Assembly (NCBI GenBank): GCA_002973635.1 | Contig: CP027224.1 | Span: 1,188,501-1,252,500 of the forward strand | Direction of reading: 5' to 3' | Source: Lysinibacillus sp. B2A1 | GTDB lineage: Bacteria > Bacillota > Bacilli > Bacillales_A > Planococcaceae | DNA: 64,000 nucleotides | Part shown: positions 1 through 9,847 of the stretch, one piece after another | Position numbering within the stretch: the first letter of the stretch is position 1 | Layout: each line of letters opens with the position of its first letter | Made by a program: the position numbers and the translations under genes | Notes under the pieces: model-generated | The model's input: only the letters and a program-made list of their open reading frames with translations | Database searches by the model: none | Told to the model about the DNA's origin: nothing

Positions 1-114
1 TTTCTCCTTTTTGAAGTGGTATGTTAAAAACTGTTTTCTGGCTATGCTAGTAAACAATTATCCATATTTTATCGTAAACAATCAGTCATTCCTGTATAAT
101 AGAAGAACCTGTAT

Positions 115-149
115 AGGAGGTGCCTTAGATATTTTCTAAGGCACCTCCT
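115..149. repeat. Perfect 15-bp inverted repeat upstream of panE
   Basis: A perfect hairpin has arms at 115-129 (AGGAGGTGCCTTAGA) and 135-149 with a 5-nt loop. No T-tract follows on the plus strand, so it is not a classical rho-independent terminator. The left arm begins with a full Shine-Dalgarno-like AGGAGGTG that would be sequestered in RNA. A possible -10 TATAAT lies at 95-100. It may end the upstream transcript or be a structured leader. The pairing is certain; the function is not known. Confidence 0.6.
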
Positions 150-247
150 TCTGTAAAGCGGGAAAATGAATCATACATCTTTTTGTGGTAAAACTGTTTA
201 AAAGGAGTTTCACATTACAAGAGTGATGCGGGAGGTGACGAAGTGTT

Positions 248-1150
248 GTGAAGATAGCGATTATTGGTGCAGGTGCAGTCGGTCAGCTAATGGCAAGCTT
301 TTTTGCTGAGTCAGGTAGTACTGTAACATTGGTCTCTAGAAGGCAAGAACAGGTAGATGAGCTACGTGCAAATGATCTAACACGAATCAATGTTGATGGA
401 ACGAAAACTGTTCAAAAAATAGCTTCAACAACTGATTTAAAGGAGCTTCCGCAGCAAGATTTAATTGTAATTGCGGTTAAATATGGTCAATTACACGAGC
501 TGTACGAACAATTGTCATTATTATCGAAAGAAGTTCCCTTACTATTTATGCAAAATGGCTTAGCACATTATGAGGAAGCACTACAATTAGCGCAAAAGAA
601 TATAGCTTTTTGCACGGTGTCATTCGGCGCCCAACTGATAGATTCATCAACTGTACAACATAGAGGTGTTGGTGTTTGTAAGATTGCATTAGAAAGAGGA
701 GCAAGTGCTATATTCAATAGGCTATTATTCCTCGAGAATGCTTTGTTTCCAGTTCAATTGGTGGATAATGCACAACAAATATTATTTGAGAAAGCTGTAC
801 TGAATAGCTTGATTAATCCATTGACAGCTGTTTTGCAAGTGAAAAACGGGGAGTTAGTCACAAATAAACAAGCGTTTTTAATTATGCAAACCATCTATAA
901 AGAGCTAATGGTGGCTTTTAAAGGAATTGAAGAAACGATACCCTTTTCTAAAGTCGTTGATTTATGTGAACAAACAGCGAATAACACTTCTTCCATGCTG
1001 ACAGACCGAGTACAAGGAAGAAAAAGCGAAATTGATACGATTGTTGGGGTGCTGCTCAATAAGGCTTTAAAAAATGGTCATCATTTGCCAACCCTGCGTA
1101 CTTTATATCACCAAGTACTTGCAATTGAAGAGTGTGGTGAAAGACGTTGA
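248..1150 (+). CDS. panE: 2-dehydropantoate 2-reductase (ketopantoate reductase)
   Basis: NADPH-dependent cytosolic enzyme reducing ketopantoate to pantoate for coenzyme A synthesis. Residues 7-13 (GAGAVGQ) form the Rossmann dinucleotide-binding loop. The family's catalytic Lys/Asn pattern is visible as K182, N186 and N190-P191, and QNG lies at 102-104. At 300 aa the length is normal. The start is GTG at 248, placed by the GGAGGTG ribosome site at 231-237. The gene shares an overlapping junction with the next ORF. In B. subtilis panE (ylbQ) is likewise just upstream of bshC and mraZ, so synteny supports the call. Other ketopantoate-reductase-family oxidoreductases have the same fold, so the exact substrate is inferred. 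Confidence 0.85.
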   Translation: MKIAIIGAGAVGQLMASFFAESGSTVTLVSRRQEQVDELRANDLTRINVDGTKTVQKIASTTDLKELPQQDLIVIAVKYGQLHELYEQLSLLSKEVPLLFMQNGLAHYEEALQLAQKNIAFCTVSFGAQLIDSSTVQHRGVGVCKIALERGASAIFNRLLFLENALFPVQLVDNAQQILFEKAVLNSLINPLTAVLQVKNGELVTNKQAFLIMQTIYKELMVAFKGIEETIPFSKVVDLCEQTANNTSSMLTDRVQGRKSEIDTIVGVLLNKALKNGHHLPTLRTLYHQVLAIEECGERR

Positions 1151-1542
1151 AAGATTTTTTACATATTGTGATTAGTGTCATTATTTTTTGCCCAATTCTT
1201 CTTTTTGTAATTGTCTATTTAATTGGTCGAAAGGTAAAAATCCGAGGCACACATGCTTTTGGGGCTGCTTCAGATGTAACGACATTTTGTTTGTTTTTTT
1301 CAGTGCCGTTAGCAATTGGTGTTTTGTGGAGTGTCAATGTTGGTGTGCTTTTAGTAATGCTAGCACTGACGATGGCTATGATTTTTACATATATTGATTG
1401 GCGAACGAAAAAAGAAATTGAAGTGAAGCCGCTGCTGAAAAAAATTTGGCGCTTTCAATTTTTAGTGCTAAGTACGGCCTATGTGGTTATTTGTGTTGTT
1501 GGAATTATTCAATCCGTTATAGAATATTTACAGACTGTCTAA
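1147..1542 (+). CDS. DUF3397-type small membrane protein
   Basis: 131-aa integral membrane protein starting at TTG 1147, which overlaps the panE stop codon (TTGA junction), so translation is probably coupled. Four hydrophobic segments are visible, at roughly residues 6-26, 42-60, 62-82 and 103-126, with a basic stretch between the third and fourth. No catalytic motif is seen. A small membrane protein of this kind (DUF3397) commonly sits between panE and bshC in Bacillus-like genomes, and position is the main reason for the assignment. Its function is unknown. Confidence 0.7.
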   Translation: MKDFLHIVISVIIFCPILLFVIVYLIGRKVKIRGTHAFGAASDVTTFCLFFSVPLAIGVLWSVNVGVLLVMLALTMAMIFTYIDWRTKKEIEVKPLLKKIWRFQFLVLSTAYVVICVVGIIQSVIEYLQTV

Positions 1543-1841
1543 GCATTTTCTTTTCAAGTTGAAGCCATAAGCGTTAAAATAATAACATTAAAAATGTTTC
1601 TATAAAATTAACTCTTTATAAGTAATAAGTTGGGAAAATACCAAATATTTGATGTGTAAAATGTAAGTGCATGTTATTCGCTTAGAAGAGCAGGTTGAAT
1701 TGAGTATTTTCTTAATATTTGTTGAGAATTGTCATTTTAAATAATCGTTCTAGGATAAATCGCATAGTATTAATGGAACTTATTTTTTCAATTTTGCTTA
1801 TTAAGGGTAAGATGATTTAGTGAGTAGAGGAGTTTATGTTA

Positions 1842-3457
1842 ATGAAACTGGAGTCTATCCAAGTACCCATAGAAAATCGTGTGCTAGCAGATTATTGGTC
1901 ACCAGAAACTGCCATTCATGAGTTTTTTGAATATGAATATAACGATCAATCTTTTGAAAAACGTGTGCGATATTTAGAACAGCATGCAAAAGACCAAAAA
2001 GAAATAGCAGCAATCATTCGCCAATTTATGGAGCCTCTTGGAATATCAAAGCAATCAAATGAGCATTTACAGCAACTTGAGCAAGGAGCTGTTGCAGTTG
2101 TTGGTGGGCAACAAGCTGGTATTTTAACAGGTCCTCTTTACTCAGTGCATAAGGCAATATCTGTCATAACATTAGCGAAAGAACAAAGTCTGAAGCTACA
2201 GCGACCAGTTGTTCCTGTGTTTTGGATTGCTGGTGAAGATCATGACTTAGAAGAGATAAACCATACGTATACAGTGCAGGGGGTAGAGGTAAAAAAACGT
2301 GCCTACGGCGAACGCTCTAGACGTAAAACAATGGCTTCAGCAACAACTATTAATAAAGAAACCATGACACAATTAATGAATACAATAGCGAAAGATTTTG
2401 GTGAAACTGAATTCACTGAAGCACTTATGAAACAATTAATAGATACTCTAAATAAGAGTGAAACATTTACGGATTTCTTTGCGCAGCTTATGAATCAGCT
2501 ATTCAAGGATGAGGGCTTGTTGCTTATTGATGCAACAAATTATAGACTCCGTCAGTATGAGAGCGAAAACTTCACTCATATTATTCAACATAACGAAGAA
2601 ATTGCTAGAGTAGTAACAGAGAAAGAAGAGCTCCTTGAACGCGCTGGTTATGGGAAGCCTATTTTAGCGACAAATGAAGCGGCAAATCTATTTTTTGTTG
2701 AAGATGGAGAACGTCATCTTTTAGAAAGAAAGAATCAATCATTTGTTAATCTAGCAGCAAATATTAAATTGTCGAGAGAAGAGATATTGGGTATTGCTGC
2801 GAATCATTCTGAGAGGTTAAGTAATAATGTTGTTACGCGTCCTCTTATGCAGGAAATGGCATTACCAGTTCTTGCGTTTGTTGGTGGTCCTGGGGAGCTT
2901 GCATATTGGGCAACGTTGAAGGATGCATTTTCGGTACTAGGACTACAAATGCCTATTTTTGCTCCACGTCTGCATATTACAATTATTACACGCCATGTGG
3001 AACAATTACTACGTGAGCAACAATTAACCGTTGCTGATGTATGGGCTGGCAAGGCATTACAGCTTAAAGAGCAGTTTATTGCTGAAGTGCAGGATCAAGA
3101 TGCGAAGTCTCAAATTCAAACAATGCAGCAGGAACTTTTTGATAAATATAATCAGCTTGTATTTTATTTAAAAGAACAGCATGTACCGTTAGATAAAATA
3201 TTTGAAAAAATAAAGAGAATCATCAAAAACAATTTGACTATTTACTGCAAAAGATTGAACAATCTGTACTTAATAAGCATGAAACTACCATTCGTAAGTT
3301 TAAAACACTGCAAAATGAGCTATATCCAAATGAGGGGTTTCAGGAAAGAACTTATAATCCGTACCAATATATCAATGAGTTTGGACCTATGTTAGTGACA
3401 GAAATGCTTAAGCAAAACTATAGTATTGGAAATCACCACTATTTACTGTATTTATAA
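1842..3457 (+). CDS. bshC: Putative cysteine ligase BshC (bacillithiol synthesis), frameshifted near the 3' end
   Basis: BshC adds cysteine to GlcN-malate in the last step of bacillithiol synthesis. The N-terminal 450 residues are intact and include the family's GGQQAGILTGP segment and the GEDHDLEEINHT segment. The reading frame as it stands ends at 3395 after an out-of-frame tail. Adding one A to the A6 run at 3205-3210 restores a frame that continues to TAA at 3455-3457 with a plausible C-terminus (about 538 aa, the usual family length is about 540). ATG 1842 is preferred over ATG 1836 because GAGGAG at 1827-1832 is 9 nt away rather than 3. The defect is either a true frameshift, which would truncate the C-terminal coiled-coil region, or a homopolymer sequencing error. 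Confidence 0.85.
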
Positions 3458-3536
3458 AATGTAACGAATATATCTTTATACCTAAGTAATAATTTGATAC
3501 AATGCAGATTTGATGAACATTGTCGATATTAATAAT

Positions 3537-3574
3537 AAATAAAGAGCTATCCTACTAAGGGTAGCTCTTTATTT
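3537..3574 (+). terminator. Rho-independent terminator after bshC
   Basis: Arms at 3537-3552 and 3559-3574 pair over 16 bp (one G-U) around a 6-nt loop. The A-rich start and T-rich end make it usable on either strand. It separates bshC from the mraZ promoter region. Confidence 0.8.
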
Positions 3575-3654
3575 ATGTCATTTAGCATAGATCAAAAAAT
3601 TTGCTAAAGGTCTATTCGCACATTACGTGGCGAAATGTCAAGTTTTTTTTAAAA

Positions 3655-3705
3655 AAAGTGGAGGAAAGTGGGGGGATGTGGTACATTATTTAATAAAGTG
3701 GGGTG
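3655..3705 (+). promoter_or_regulatory. MraZ operator: GTGG boxes on a 10-bp period
   Basis: GTGG occurs at 3658, 3668 and 3678, and again at 3698, all in one 10-bp phase (the 3688 position is empty). The first, second and last boxes read AAAGTGG. This agrees with the AAAGTGKNNN tandem boxes described for MraZ in Mollicutes, so autoregulation of the division cluster by MraZ is likely. The last box overlaps the mraZ ribosome-binding site, which suggests that bound MraZ could interfere close to translation initiation. Confidence 0.75.
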
Positions 3706-3711
3706 AATAGC

Positions 3712-4143
3712 ATGTTCATGGGAGAATATCAACACTCTGTTGATGCGAAAGGACGATTAATCGTACCCGCAAAATTTCGTGAAGCCCTAGGCGAAACGTT
3801 TGTTGTAACACGCGGACTTGATAATTGTTTATTTGGCTATCCTATGGATGAATGGCGAAAACTCGAAGAAAAATTAAAGGGCTTACCGATGACCAAAAAA
3901 GATACTCGTGCATTTGCAAGGTTCTTCTTTTCAGGGGCAACTGAAGTAGAAATAGACAAGCAGGGTCGGATTAATATTCCTTCAACACTTATGCAACATG
4001 CCCATCTTTTAAAAGAATGTGTTGTACTAGGTGTTTCGAATCGAATAGAAATATGGGCAAAAGATGCTTGGGAGACTTACTTTAGTGAGTCCGAGCAATC
4101 CTTTAATGAAATTGCAGAAAATATGATTGGCTTTGATTTTTAA
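3712..4143 (+). CDS. mraZ: Transcriptional regulator MraZ
   Basis: 143-aa DNA-binding protein with two SpoVT/AbrB-like half domains at about residues 5-47 and 76-119. Each carries a signature of the DAKGRL / DKQGRI type. MraZ forms ring oligomers and regulates its own operon. The start ATG 3712 (MFMGEY...) matches the usual family N-terminus and has GGGGTG 6 nt upstream; a GTG at 3703 would add three residues and is less likely. The gene opens the division cluster and is followed by rsmH after 53 nt, as in most bacteria. Confidence 0.95.
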   Translation: MFMGEYQHSVDAKGRLIVPAKFREALGETFVVTRGLDNCLFGYPMDEWRKLEEKLKGLPMTKKDTRAFARFFFSGATEVEIDKQGRINIPSTLMQHAHLLKECVVLGVSNRIEIWAKDAWETYFSESEQSFNEIAENMIGFDF

Positions 4144-4196
4144 CTTTTGTAAAGACGTCAGTTGAATAAAGTTAAGGCCTGAAGGGAGCGAGTGGT

Positions 4197-5147
4197 ATGT
4201 TCGATCATACAACCGTGCTATTAAAAGAAACTGTTGACGGGTTGAACATCGATCCTGATGGAATCTATGTGGACTGTACGCTAGGTGGCGCAGGACATAG
4301 TGAATATTTAGTACAACAACTATCTGAAAAGGGCCGTTTAATTTGCTTTGATCAAGATATGACAGCTATTAACAATGCGAAATTACGATTAGCACCCTAT
4401 ATAAAACGTGTGACATTTATCCATTCTAATTTTCGGAATTTGAAAGAAGAGTTATTAGCACTTGGTATTGAGCAAGTAGATGGTATTTTATATGATTTAG
4501 GTGTTTCTTCTCCACAGTTAGATACACCAGAACGAGGCTTTAGTTATCATCACGATGCACCATTAGATATGCGCATGGATCAAACGGCATCGCTTACAGC
4601 ATTTCATGTTGTAAATGAATGGGCATATGAAGACCTAGTACGTATCTTTTTCCGGTATGGAGAAGAGAAGTTTTCAAAGCAAGTTGCTCGTAAAATCGAA
4701 GAGGCACGTAAGGTGGCACCGATTGAAACTACTGGCCAACTTGTAGAACTTATAAAAGAGGGTATTCCAGCAGCGGCACGCCGTAAAGGTGGACATCCAG
4801 CGAAGCGCATTTTTCAAGCAATACGAATTGCTGTTAATGATGAGCTAGGCGCGGCAGAGGATTCATTAGTCGATGCGATTGATATGATAAACGTAGGTGG
4901 GCGCATTAGTGTCATTACGTTCCATTCATTGGAGGACCGCCTGTGTAAGACTATTTTTAAGGAAGCGTCATCATTACCAGAATTACCACCAAATTTACCT
5001 GTAATTCCTGATGACATGAAACCAACTTTAAAGCTTATTACGAGAAAGCCGATTGTTCCATCTGATGAGGAACTTGAGATTAACAATCGTGCACGTTCAG
5101 CGAAGCTTAGAGTGGTGGAGAAAATTAACGACAAAGGGCGTGAGTAA
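4197..5147 (+). CDS. rsmH: 16S rRNA m4C1402 N4-methyltransferase RsmH (MraW)
   Basis: SAM-dependent methyltransferase acting on C1402 of 16S rRNA in the ribosomal P site. The SAM-binding loop lies at residues 26-34 (DCTLGGAGH), and the family motif [11 protein letters not shown] follows near residue 100. The length of 316 aa is typical. AGGGAG about 10 nt upstream supports ATG 4197. The stop codon TAA is immediately followed by the ftsL ATG, indicating a tight operon. Second gene of the division cluster, in its usual place. Confidence 0.96.
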   Translation: MFDHTTVLLKETVDGLNIDPDGIYVDCTLGGAGHSEYLVQQLSEKGRLICFDQDMTAINNAKLRLAPYIKRVTFIHSNFRNLKEELLALGIEQVDGILYDLGVSSPQLDTPERGFSYHHDAPLDMRMDQTASLTAFHVVNEWAYEDLVRIFFRYGEEKFSKQVARKIEEARKVAPIETTGQLVELIKEGIPAAARRKGGHPAKRIFQAIRIAVNDELGAAEDSLVDAIDMINVGGRISVITFHSLEDRLCKTIFKEASSLPELPPNLPVIPDDMKPTLKLITRKPIVPSDEELEINNRARSAKLRVVEKINDKGRE

Positions 5148-5516
5148 ATGGCAGCAGTACGTGTAAGGCAGCACCAACATCAACAAGTGCAACAACCGAT
5201 AACACCACCTAGTCCACAACCCACTATCAAACGTCGTAAAAAAACGAACCAGAAGTTTGAAAAAACAATGCTTATTACATTAATTGGTATTATTGTTGTA
5301 TTAGCGGTAGTCGCTTTAAATAAGCAAGCGGCTATTCAAACAACAAGTATGGACATTCAAAAAATCGAAGCAGAAGCAGGAGAGATTGCTAAAGAGAATG
5401 TTGACTTGACGGTTCGTGTAAGTGAACTTTCTACATACGAAAATATATGGAAAAAAGCGAAAGAACTCGGTTTAACTCAAAATGAGAAAAATGTAAAGGT
5501 AGTGCCGGGAGAATGA
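5148..5516 (+). CDS. ftsL: Cell division protein FtsL
   Basis: 122-aa bitopic divisome protein. The basic, Gln- and Pro-rich cytoplasmic N-terminus (1-39) is followed by one membrane segment (about 40-58) and an extracellular leucine-zipper-like coiled coil (about 62-100). FtsL forms a complex with DivIC and DivIB and helps activate PBP2B. It is assigned mainly by topology and position between rsmH and pbpB, since FtsL sequences diverge strongly. The 3' end overlaps the pbpB start (ATGA). Confidence 0.9.
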   Translation: MAAVRVRQHQHQQVQQPITPPSPQPTIKRRKKTNQKFEKTMLITLIGIIVVLAVVALNKQAAIQTTSMDIQKIEAEAGEIAKENVDLTVRVSELSTYENIWKKAKELGLTQNEKNVKVVPGE

Positions 5517-7747
5517 AAAAAAAGAGATTTCGATTCCAATGGGGAGCCTTTCTATTATTGATTTTTTATGGAGGGCTCTTTTTTCTATTATTCACAAGAA
5601 TGGTGACATTACAGGCGACAGGTGAGGCAGAAGGACAGGAGCTAGCGGCTAGAGCAGCTGCAAAGTATAGCAAGGAAAGTGCGATAACAGCCAGTCGTGG
5701 TAAGATTTATGATCAAACTGGACAAGTTATAGCAGAAGATACCCTTAGTTATCGATTAATCGCAGTCGTCAATGAAAAGGCCACGATAGATAAAAAAAAT
5801 CCGCGACATGTTGTAGATCCAGAAAAAACAGCTGAAATTTTATCGCAGTATATTCAAATGGATAAAGAAGCTGAAAAGAATAAGGAAGCGATTTATAAAC
5901 AGCTAACAAGGTTAAAGGCTAATGGAGAAAAACCTTATCAAGTTGAATTTGGTAGTGCAGGACGAGGAATTAGCCATAAGGTTATGAGTGAAATCAAAGA
6001 TAAGAAATTGCCTGGGATTCTATTTGTAAATGATTTGAAACGCTATTATCCAAATGGTATTTTTGCCTCACATTTAATTGGCTTCGCAGTGAAAGAGGAA
6101 AATAAGGATCATACGTTCACGACAAAAGGTAAAATGGGGCTTGAATTAACCTATAACAAGGAGCTATCTGGAAAAGACGGTAAAATTGAGTACGAGACAG
6201 ATGCTTTTAGTTATCTATTGCCAAATAGCGAAAAAATGGTGACACCTGCAAAAAATGGTGATGACATTTATTTAACGATTGATAAAACAATTCAAAGCTT
6301 TTTAGAGGAAGCAATGTCACTGGTTGAAAAGGAGTATAATCCTGAATCTATGACAGCCGTTGTGGCAGAACCGAAAACAGGAAAAATACTAGCGATGACC
6401 CAGCGTCCAACATTTAATCCTGATACACGTGAAGGTACAAATATGAAATGGCTAAACGATGTAATTGAGGAAACCATTGAACCAGGCTCAACAATGAAAA
6501 CATTCACGCTTGCCTCAGCTATTGATACGGATACATGGCCTCCAAATGCTTGGTATAAGTCAGGGAGATATAGAGTTCTTGATCGTGAAGTTAGAGACCA
6601 TAATAATGGGAACGGTTGGGGTACGATTACGTATTTAGAAGGATTCCAACGTTCTTCCAATACGGCAATGGCATATTTATTAAAGCTTATCGGTGAGGAT
6701 GTCTTTTATGATTATTTAGATAAATTTGGTTTTGGTAATAAGACAGGCATTGATTTACCGAATGAGGCAGCAGGTACACTTTTATCAAAATATCCTATTC
6801 AACGTGTTACAACAACATTTGGCCAAGGCTCAACGGTTACGCCAATTCAGCTTATTCAAGCTATGACAGCAATAGCAAATGAAGGCAAAATGATGCAGCC
6901 CTATGTTATTGATCAAATTGTTGATCCGTCTACAGAGAAAATTATCCAAAACCATAAACCAATTGAAAAAGGACAGCCAGTTTCTGCTGACACAGCGAAG
7001 CAAGTAAGGGAAATCCTTGCATCTACATTAACAGCTGATCATGGGACAGCGAAGGACTTTATTCTTGATGAATATGAGGTTGCAGGTAAAACAGGAACTG
7101 CCCAAATACCAAAAGCAAGTGGTGGTTATCTTGCAAATGAGTATCTGTATTCATTCTTAGGGATGGCTCCAGTTGATAATCCACAGCTCATTATGTACGT
7201 CTCAGTAACAAAACCGAAGCTCAAAAAAGGAGAAAATGGTTCTGTTCCAGTGTCAAAAGTATTTAAGCCAGTAATGCTAAATAGTTTAAAGTATTTAAAT
7301 GTTAATACAGAAGATGTCAAGCAGGTGGATAATGCAGCAATCCAGGATTACACAGGTCAAAGTGCTGAGACTGTACAGGTAGAGCTTGCAAATAATGGTC
7401 TGCAGCCAGTTGTTGTTGGAAGCGGCGGAAAAATCATTGACCAATATCCAAAAGGTCCTCAAAAACTTATAAAAGGTAATTTTGTGTTTTTAAAAACAGA
7501 AGGTGATATTTCACTGCCAAACTTTACTGATTGGTCGTTGCGTAATGTACTTGTGTTCAAGTCAATGGCTAATCTTGAGATAGAGGTTGTGGGTGAGGGC
7601 TTTGTAGCCAGTCAGAGTGTATCAGCAGGTACTGTAATTTCAGATAGTTCACCGATAGTTGTGAAGCTGAAAACACCTGCTGAAAGCTTTATAAAAGATG
7701 TTGAAGCTACATCCGATGATGAAGTTGAACAAATAGTTGATCAATAG
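5513..7747 (+). CDS. pbpB: Division-specific class B penicillin-binding protein (PBP2B)
   Basis: 744-aa septal peptidoglycan transpeptidase. One N-terminal membrane anchor (about 11-30), a PBP dimerization domain, then the transpeptidase domain with SxxK S326-T-M-K329, SxN S381-S-N383 and KTG 526-528. The C-terminal 140 residues contain PASTA-like repeats (about 605-730). It acts outside the membrane and partners FtsW/SpoVE-type polymerases. ATG 5513 overlaps the ftsL stop. Together with the neighbouring PBP this is the usual pbpB-spoVD tandem of endospore formers. Confidence 0.94.
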   Translation: MKKKRFRFQWGAFLLLIFYGGLFFLLFTRMVTLQATGEAEGQELAARAAAKYSKESAITASRGKIYDQTGQVIAEDTLSYRLIAVVNEKATIDKKNPRHVVDPEKTAEILSQYIQMDKEAEKNKEAIYKQLTRLKANGEKPYQVEFGSAGRGISHKVMSEIKDKKLPGILFVNDLKRYYPNGIFASHLIGFAVKEENKDHTFTTKGKMGLELTYNKELSGKDGKIEYETDAFSYLLPNSEKMVTPAKNGDDIYLTIDKTIQSFLEEAMSLVEKEYNPESMTAVVAEPKTGKILAMTQRPTFNPDTREGTNMKWLNDVIEETIEPGSTMKTFTLASAIDTDTWPPNAWYKSGRYRVLDREVRDHNNGNGWGTITYLEGFQRSSNTAMAYLLKLIGEDVFYDYLDKFGFGNKTGIDLPNEAAGTLLSKYPIQRVTTTFGQGSTVTPIQLIQAMTAIANEGKMMQPYVIDQIVDPSTEKIIQNHKPIEKGQPVSADTAKQVREILASTLTADHGTAKDFILDEYEVAGKTGTAQIPKASGGYLANEYLYSFLGMAPVDNPQLIMYVSVTKPKLKKGENGSVPVSKVFKPVMLNSLKYLNVNTEDVKQVDNAAIQDYTGQSAETVQVELANNGLQPVVVGSGGKIIDQYPKGPQKLIKGNFVFLKTEGDISLPNFTDWSLRNVLVFKSMANLEIEVVGEGFVASQSVSAGTVISDSSPIVVKLKTPAESFIKDVEATSDDEVEQIVDQ

Positions 7748-7751
7748 ATAC

Positions 7752-7781
7752 TGAATAGAAGTCCACTTTATTTCATACGTT
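7752..7781 (+). promoter_or_regulatory. Candidate SigE promoter of spoVD
   Basis: CATACGTT at 7774-7781 matches the SigE -10 pattern CATACANT except at one position, and a weak -35-like GAATAG starts at 7753. It lies in the 58-nt gap between pbpB and spoVD, 24 nt before the spoVD ATG. In B. subtilis spoVD is SigE-dependent, which supports the reading; the -35 match is poor. Confidence 0.4.
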
Positions 7782-7805
7782 GTAAAAAACAAGGTGTGAT
7801 GTCGA

Positions 7806-9722
7806 ATGAAGTGGATTTCTATCCATTCTAAAAAACGTTTACGTATTTTATATGTATTATTTATGTGTGTTGCAGTAGCCATTGTTATTAGATTGTTCTT
7901 CTTACAGATACTAGATCAAAAGGAGCTGACAAAGAAGGCAGAAGAGAATTGGGACCGAGAAATTCCTTTTGCAAATGAACGGGGTCATATAACAGATCGT
8001 GATGGGCAAAGTATTGTCACAAATAAGCTTGCCCCCACTCTTTATTTCATGCCTTCTCAAAGCAAGGATATTGAAGGGGCTGCTGCAAAGATAGCACAGG
8101 TGCTGGAAGTTGATGAACAAAAGCTGTTGAAGAAAATGAAAAAGAGGGAATATTTAGTAAAATTAGCGCCAGAGGGAAAAAATATTTCTTATGAAAAAGC
8201 GGTGCAGTTGCAAGGAATGCAAATCGAGGGCTTATATAGCGGGGTAGATTATGCAAGGGATTACCCATATGGCACAATGCTCTCACGATTTTTAGGATTT
8301 ACAGGCTATGATGCCCAAGGGTTAGCTGGCATTGAATATGAATATAATAAACTACTTCAGGCTAACTCCTCAGCCATTCGCCTTTTTACAGACGCGAAGG
8401 GAAATAATTTACCGAATGTTGCAAGTGCTTGGAAGGCTGGAGAAGATGGCGCAACGGTAGAGCTTACAATTGATGTAGATGTGCAGCAAATAGTGGAGCG
8501 TGAACTGTCTCAGGCTATGGAGCGTTATGAGGCTGACCAAGCATTAGCTATTGCAATGAATCCAAATAATGGCGAGATTTTAGCATTAGCATCCTACCCT
8601 ACCTTTCATCCAGCAGAATATCAAATTGTTGAGCCTGCTATCTATAATCGGAATTTACCTGTATGGATGACCTACGAGCCTGGCTCAACGTTCAAAATTA
8701 TTACCTTGAGTGCAGCTCTAGAAGAGAATTTAGTTAATTTAGAACATGATACGTTTTATGACCCAGGCTATACGATGGTTGCAGGTGCTAGATTACGTTG
8801 CTGGAATCGTGGTGGGCATGGTCATGAAACATTCCTTGAAGTTGTAGAGAATTCATGTAACCCGGGATTTATTGAATTAGGACAACGACTTGGTAATGAA
8901 AGATTACTACAATATATTAAAGATTTTGGCTTTGGTCAAAAGACAGGGTCTAACATAGCAGGTGAAGCTTCGGGAATATTATTTTCTAAAGAAGCCTTTG
9001 GGCCTGTGGAGCAGGCAACAACTTCTTTCGGCCAAGGCGTGGCTGTTACTCCTATTCAACAAGTGCAGGCAGTCGCTGCAGCTATAAATGGGGGTAAGCT
9101 TTATACGCCATATGTTGTGAATAAAATTTTCAATCCGAATACTGGGGAAGTCATAAAAGAGACTGAACCAGAAGTTAAAAAACAGGTTATTCGTGAGGAG
9201 ACATCTGCAAAGGTTCGAGGTGCATTAGAATCAGTTGTAGCAAAGGGGTCTGGACGACAGGCTTATCGAGATGGCTTACGTATTGGAGGAAAAACAGGAA
9301 CAGCACAGAAAGTAGAGAATGGTCGTTATAAAAGCGGAGAATATATCGTATCTTTTATTGGCTTTGCACCAGCGGATAATCCACAGATTGTCGTTTATGT
9401 AGCGGTGGATAACCCGAAGAAAACAACTCAATTTGGTGGTGTTGTAGCAGCTCCAATTGTTGGTCAAATTATTGAAGACGCTGCACCTTTTGTTGGCATT
9501 GAAAAATCGAAGGAACAGCTTGAAAAAGATTATCGTTGGGGTGATCCAATCACTGTGAAAGTACCAAGCTTTATTGGTCAAACGAAGGATGATATTGCGA
9601 AGCAACATTATCCATTCCGCATTGAATGGCATGGTGAAGGAACTAAAATTGGTAATCAACTGCCTGAAGTGGATAGTGTTATCAAACAAGATGGCACAAT
9701 TCATTTATATTTGGAGAACTAA
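7806..9722 (+). CDS. spoVD: Sporulation-specific penicillin-binding protein SpoVD
   Basis: 638-aa class B PBP needed for spore cortex peptidoglycan. Membrane anchor about 12-34; transpeptidase motifs SxxK S294-T-F-K297, SxN S350-C-N352 and KTG 496-498; one C-terminal PASTA domain (about 575-636). Long stretches around the active site (VWMTYEPGSTFKIITL, RCWNRGGHGHETFLEVV) match SpoVD as recalled from B. subtilis (646 aa) better than PBP2B. The redox-sensitive Cys pair of SpoVD is present as C332 and C351. In Bacillus murE comes next; here it is missing and mraY follows. Confidence 0.93.
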   Translation: MKWISIHSKKRLRILYVLFMCVAVAIVIRLFFLQILDQKELTKKAEENWDREIPFANERGHITDRDGQSIVTNKLAPTLYFMPSQSKDIEGAAAKIAQVLEVDEQKLLKKMKKREYLVKLAPEGKNISYEKAVQLQGMQIEGLYSGVDYARDYPYGTMLSRFLGFTGYDAQGLAGIEYEYNKLLQANSSAIRLFTDAKGNNLPNVASAWKAGEDGATVELTIDVDVQQIVERELSQAMERYEADQALAIAMNPNNGEILALASYPTFHPAEYQIVEPAIYNRNLPVWMTYEPGSTFKIITLSAALEENLVNLEHDTFYDPGYTMVAGARLRCWNRGGHGHETFLEVVENSCNPGFIELGQRLGNERLLQYIKDFGFGQKTGSNIAGEASGILFSKEAFGPVEQATTSFGQGVAVTPIQQVQAVAAAINGGKLYTPYVVNKIFNPNTGEVIKETEPEVKKQVIREETSAKVRGALESVVAKGSGRQAYRDGLRIGGKTGTAQKVENGRYKSGEYIVSFIGFAPADNPQIVVYVAVDNPKKTTQFGGVVAAPIVGQIIEDAAPFVGIEKSKEQLEKDYRWGDPITVKVPSFIGQTKDDIAKQHYPFRIEWHGEGTKIGNQLPEVDSVIKQDGTIHLYLEN

Positions 9723-9847
9723 TATAACTTTACCTTTAAAAAATGGGAAAGAACCACTATTATTATGAAGGGTAGTAATAAATAAATGAAAGTTTATGCT
9801 TTTTTCTTGAAGAAGAAAGTGAAACAAGATTTAAAGGAGATTTTTCA

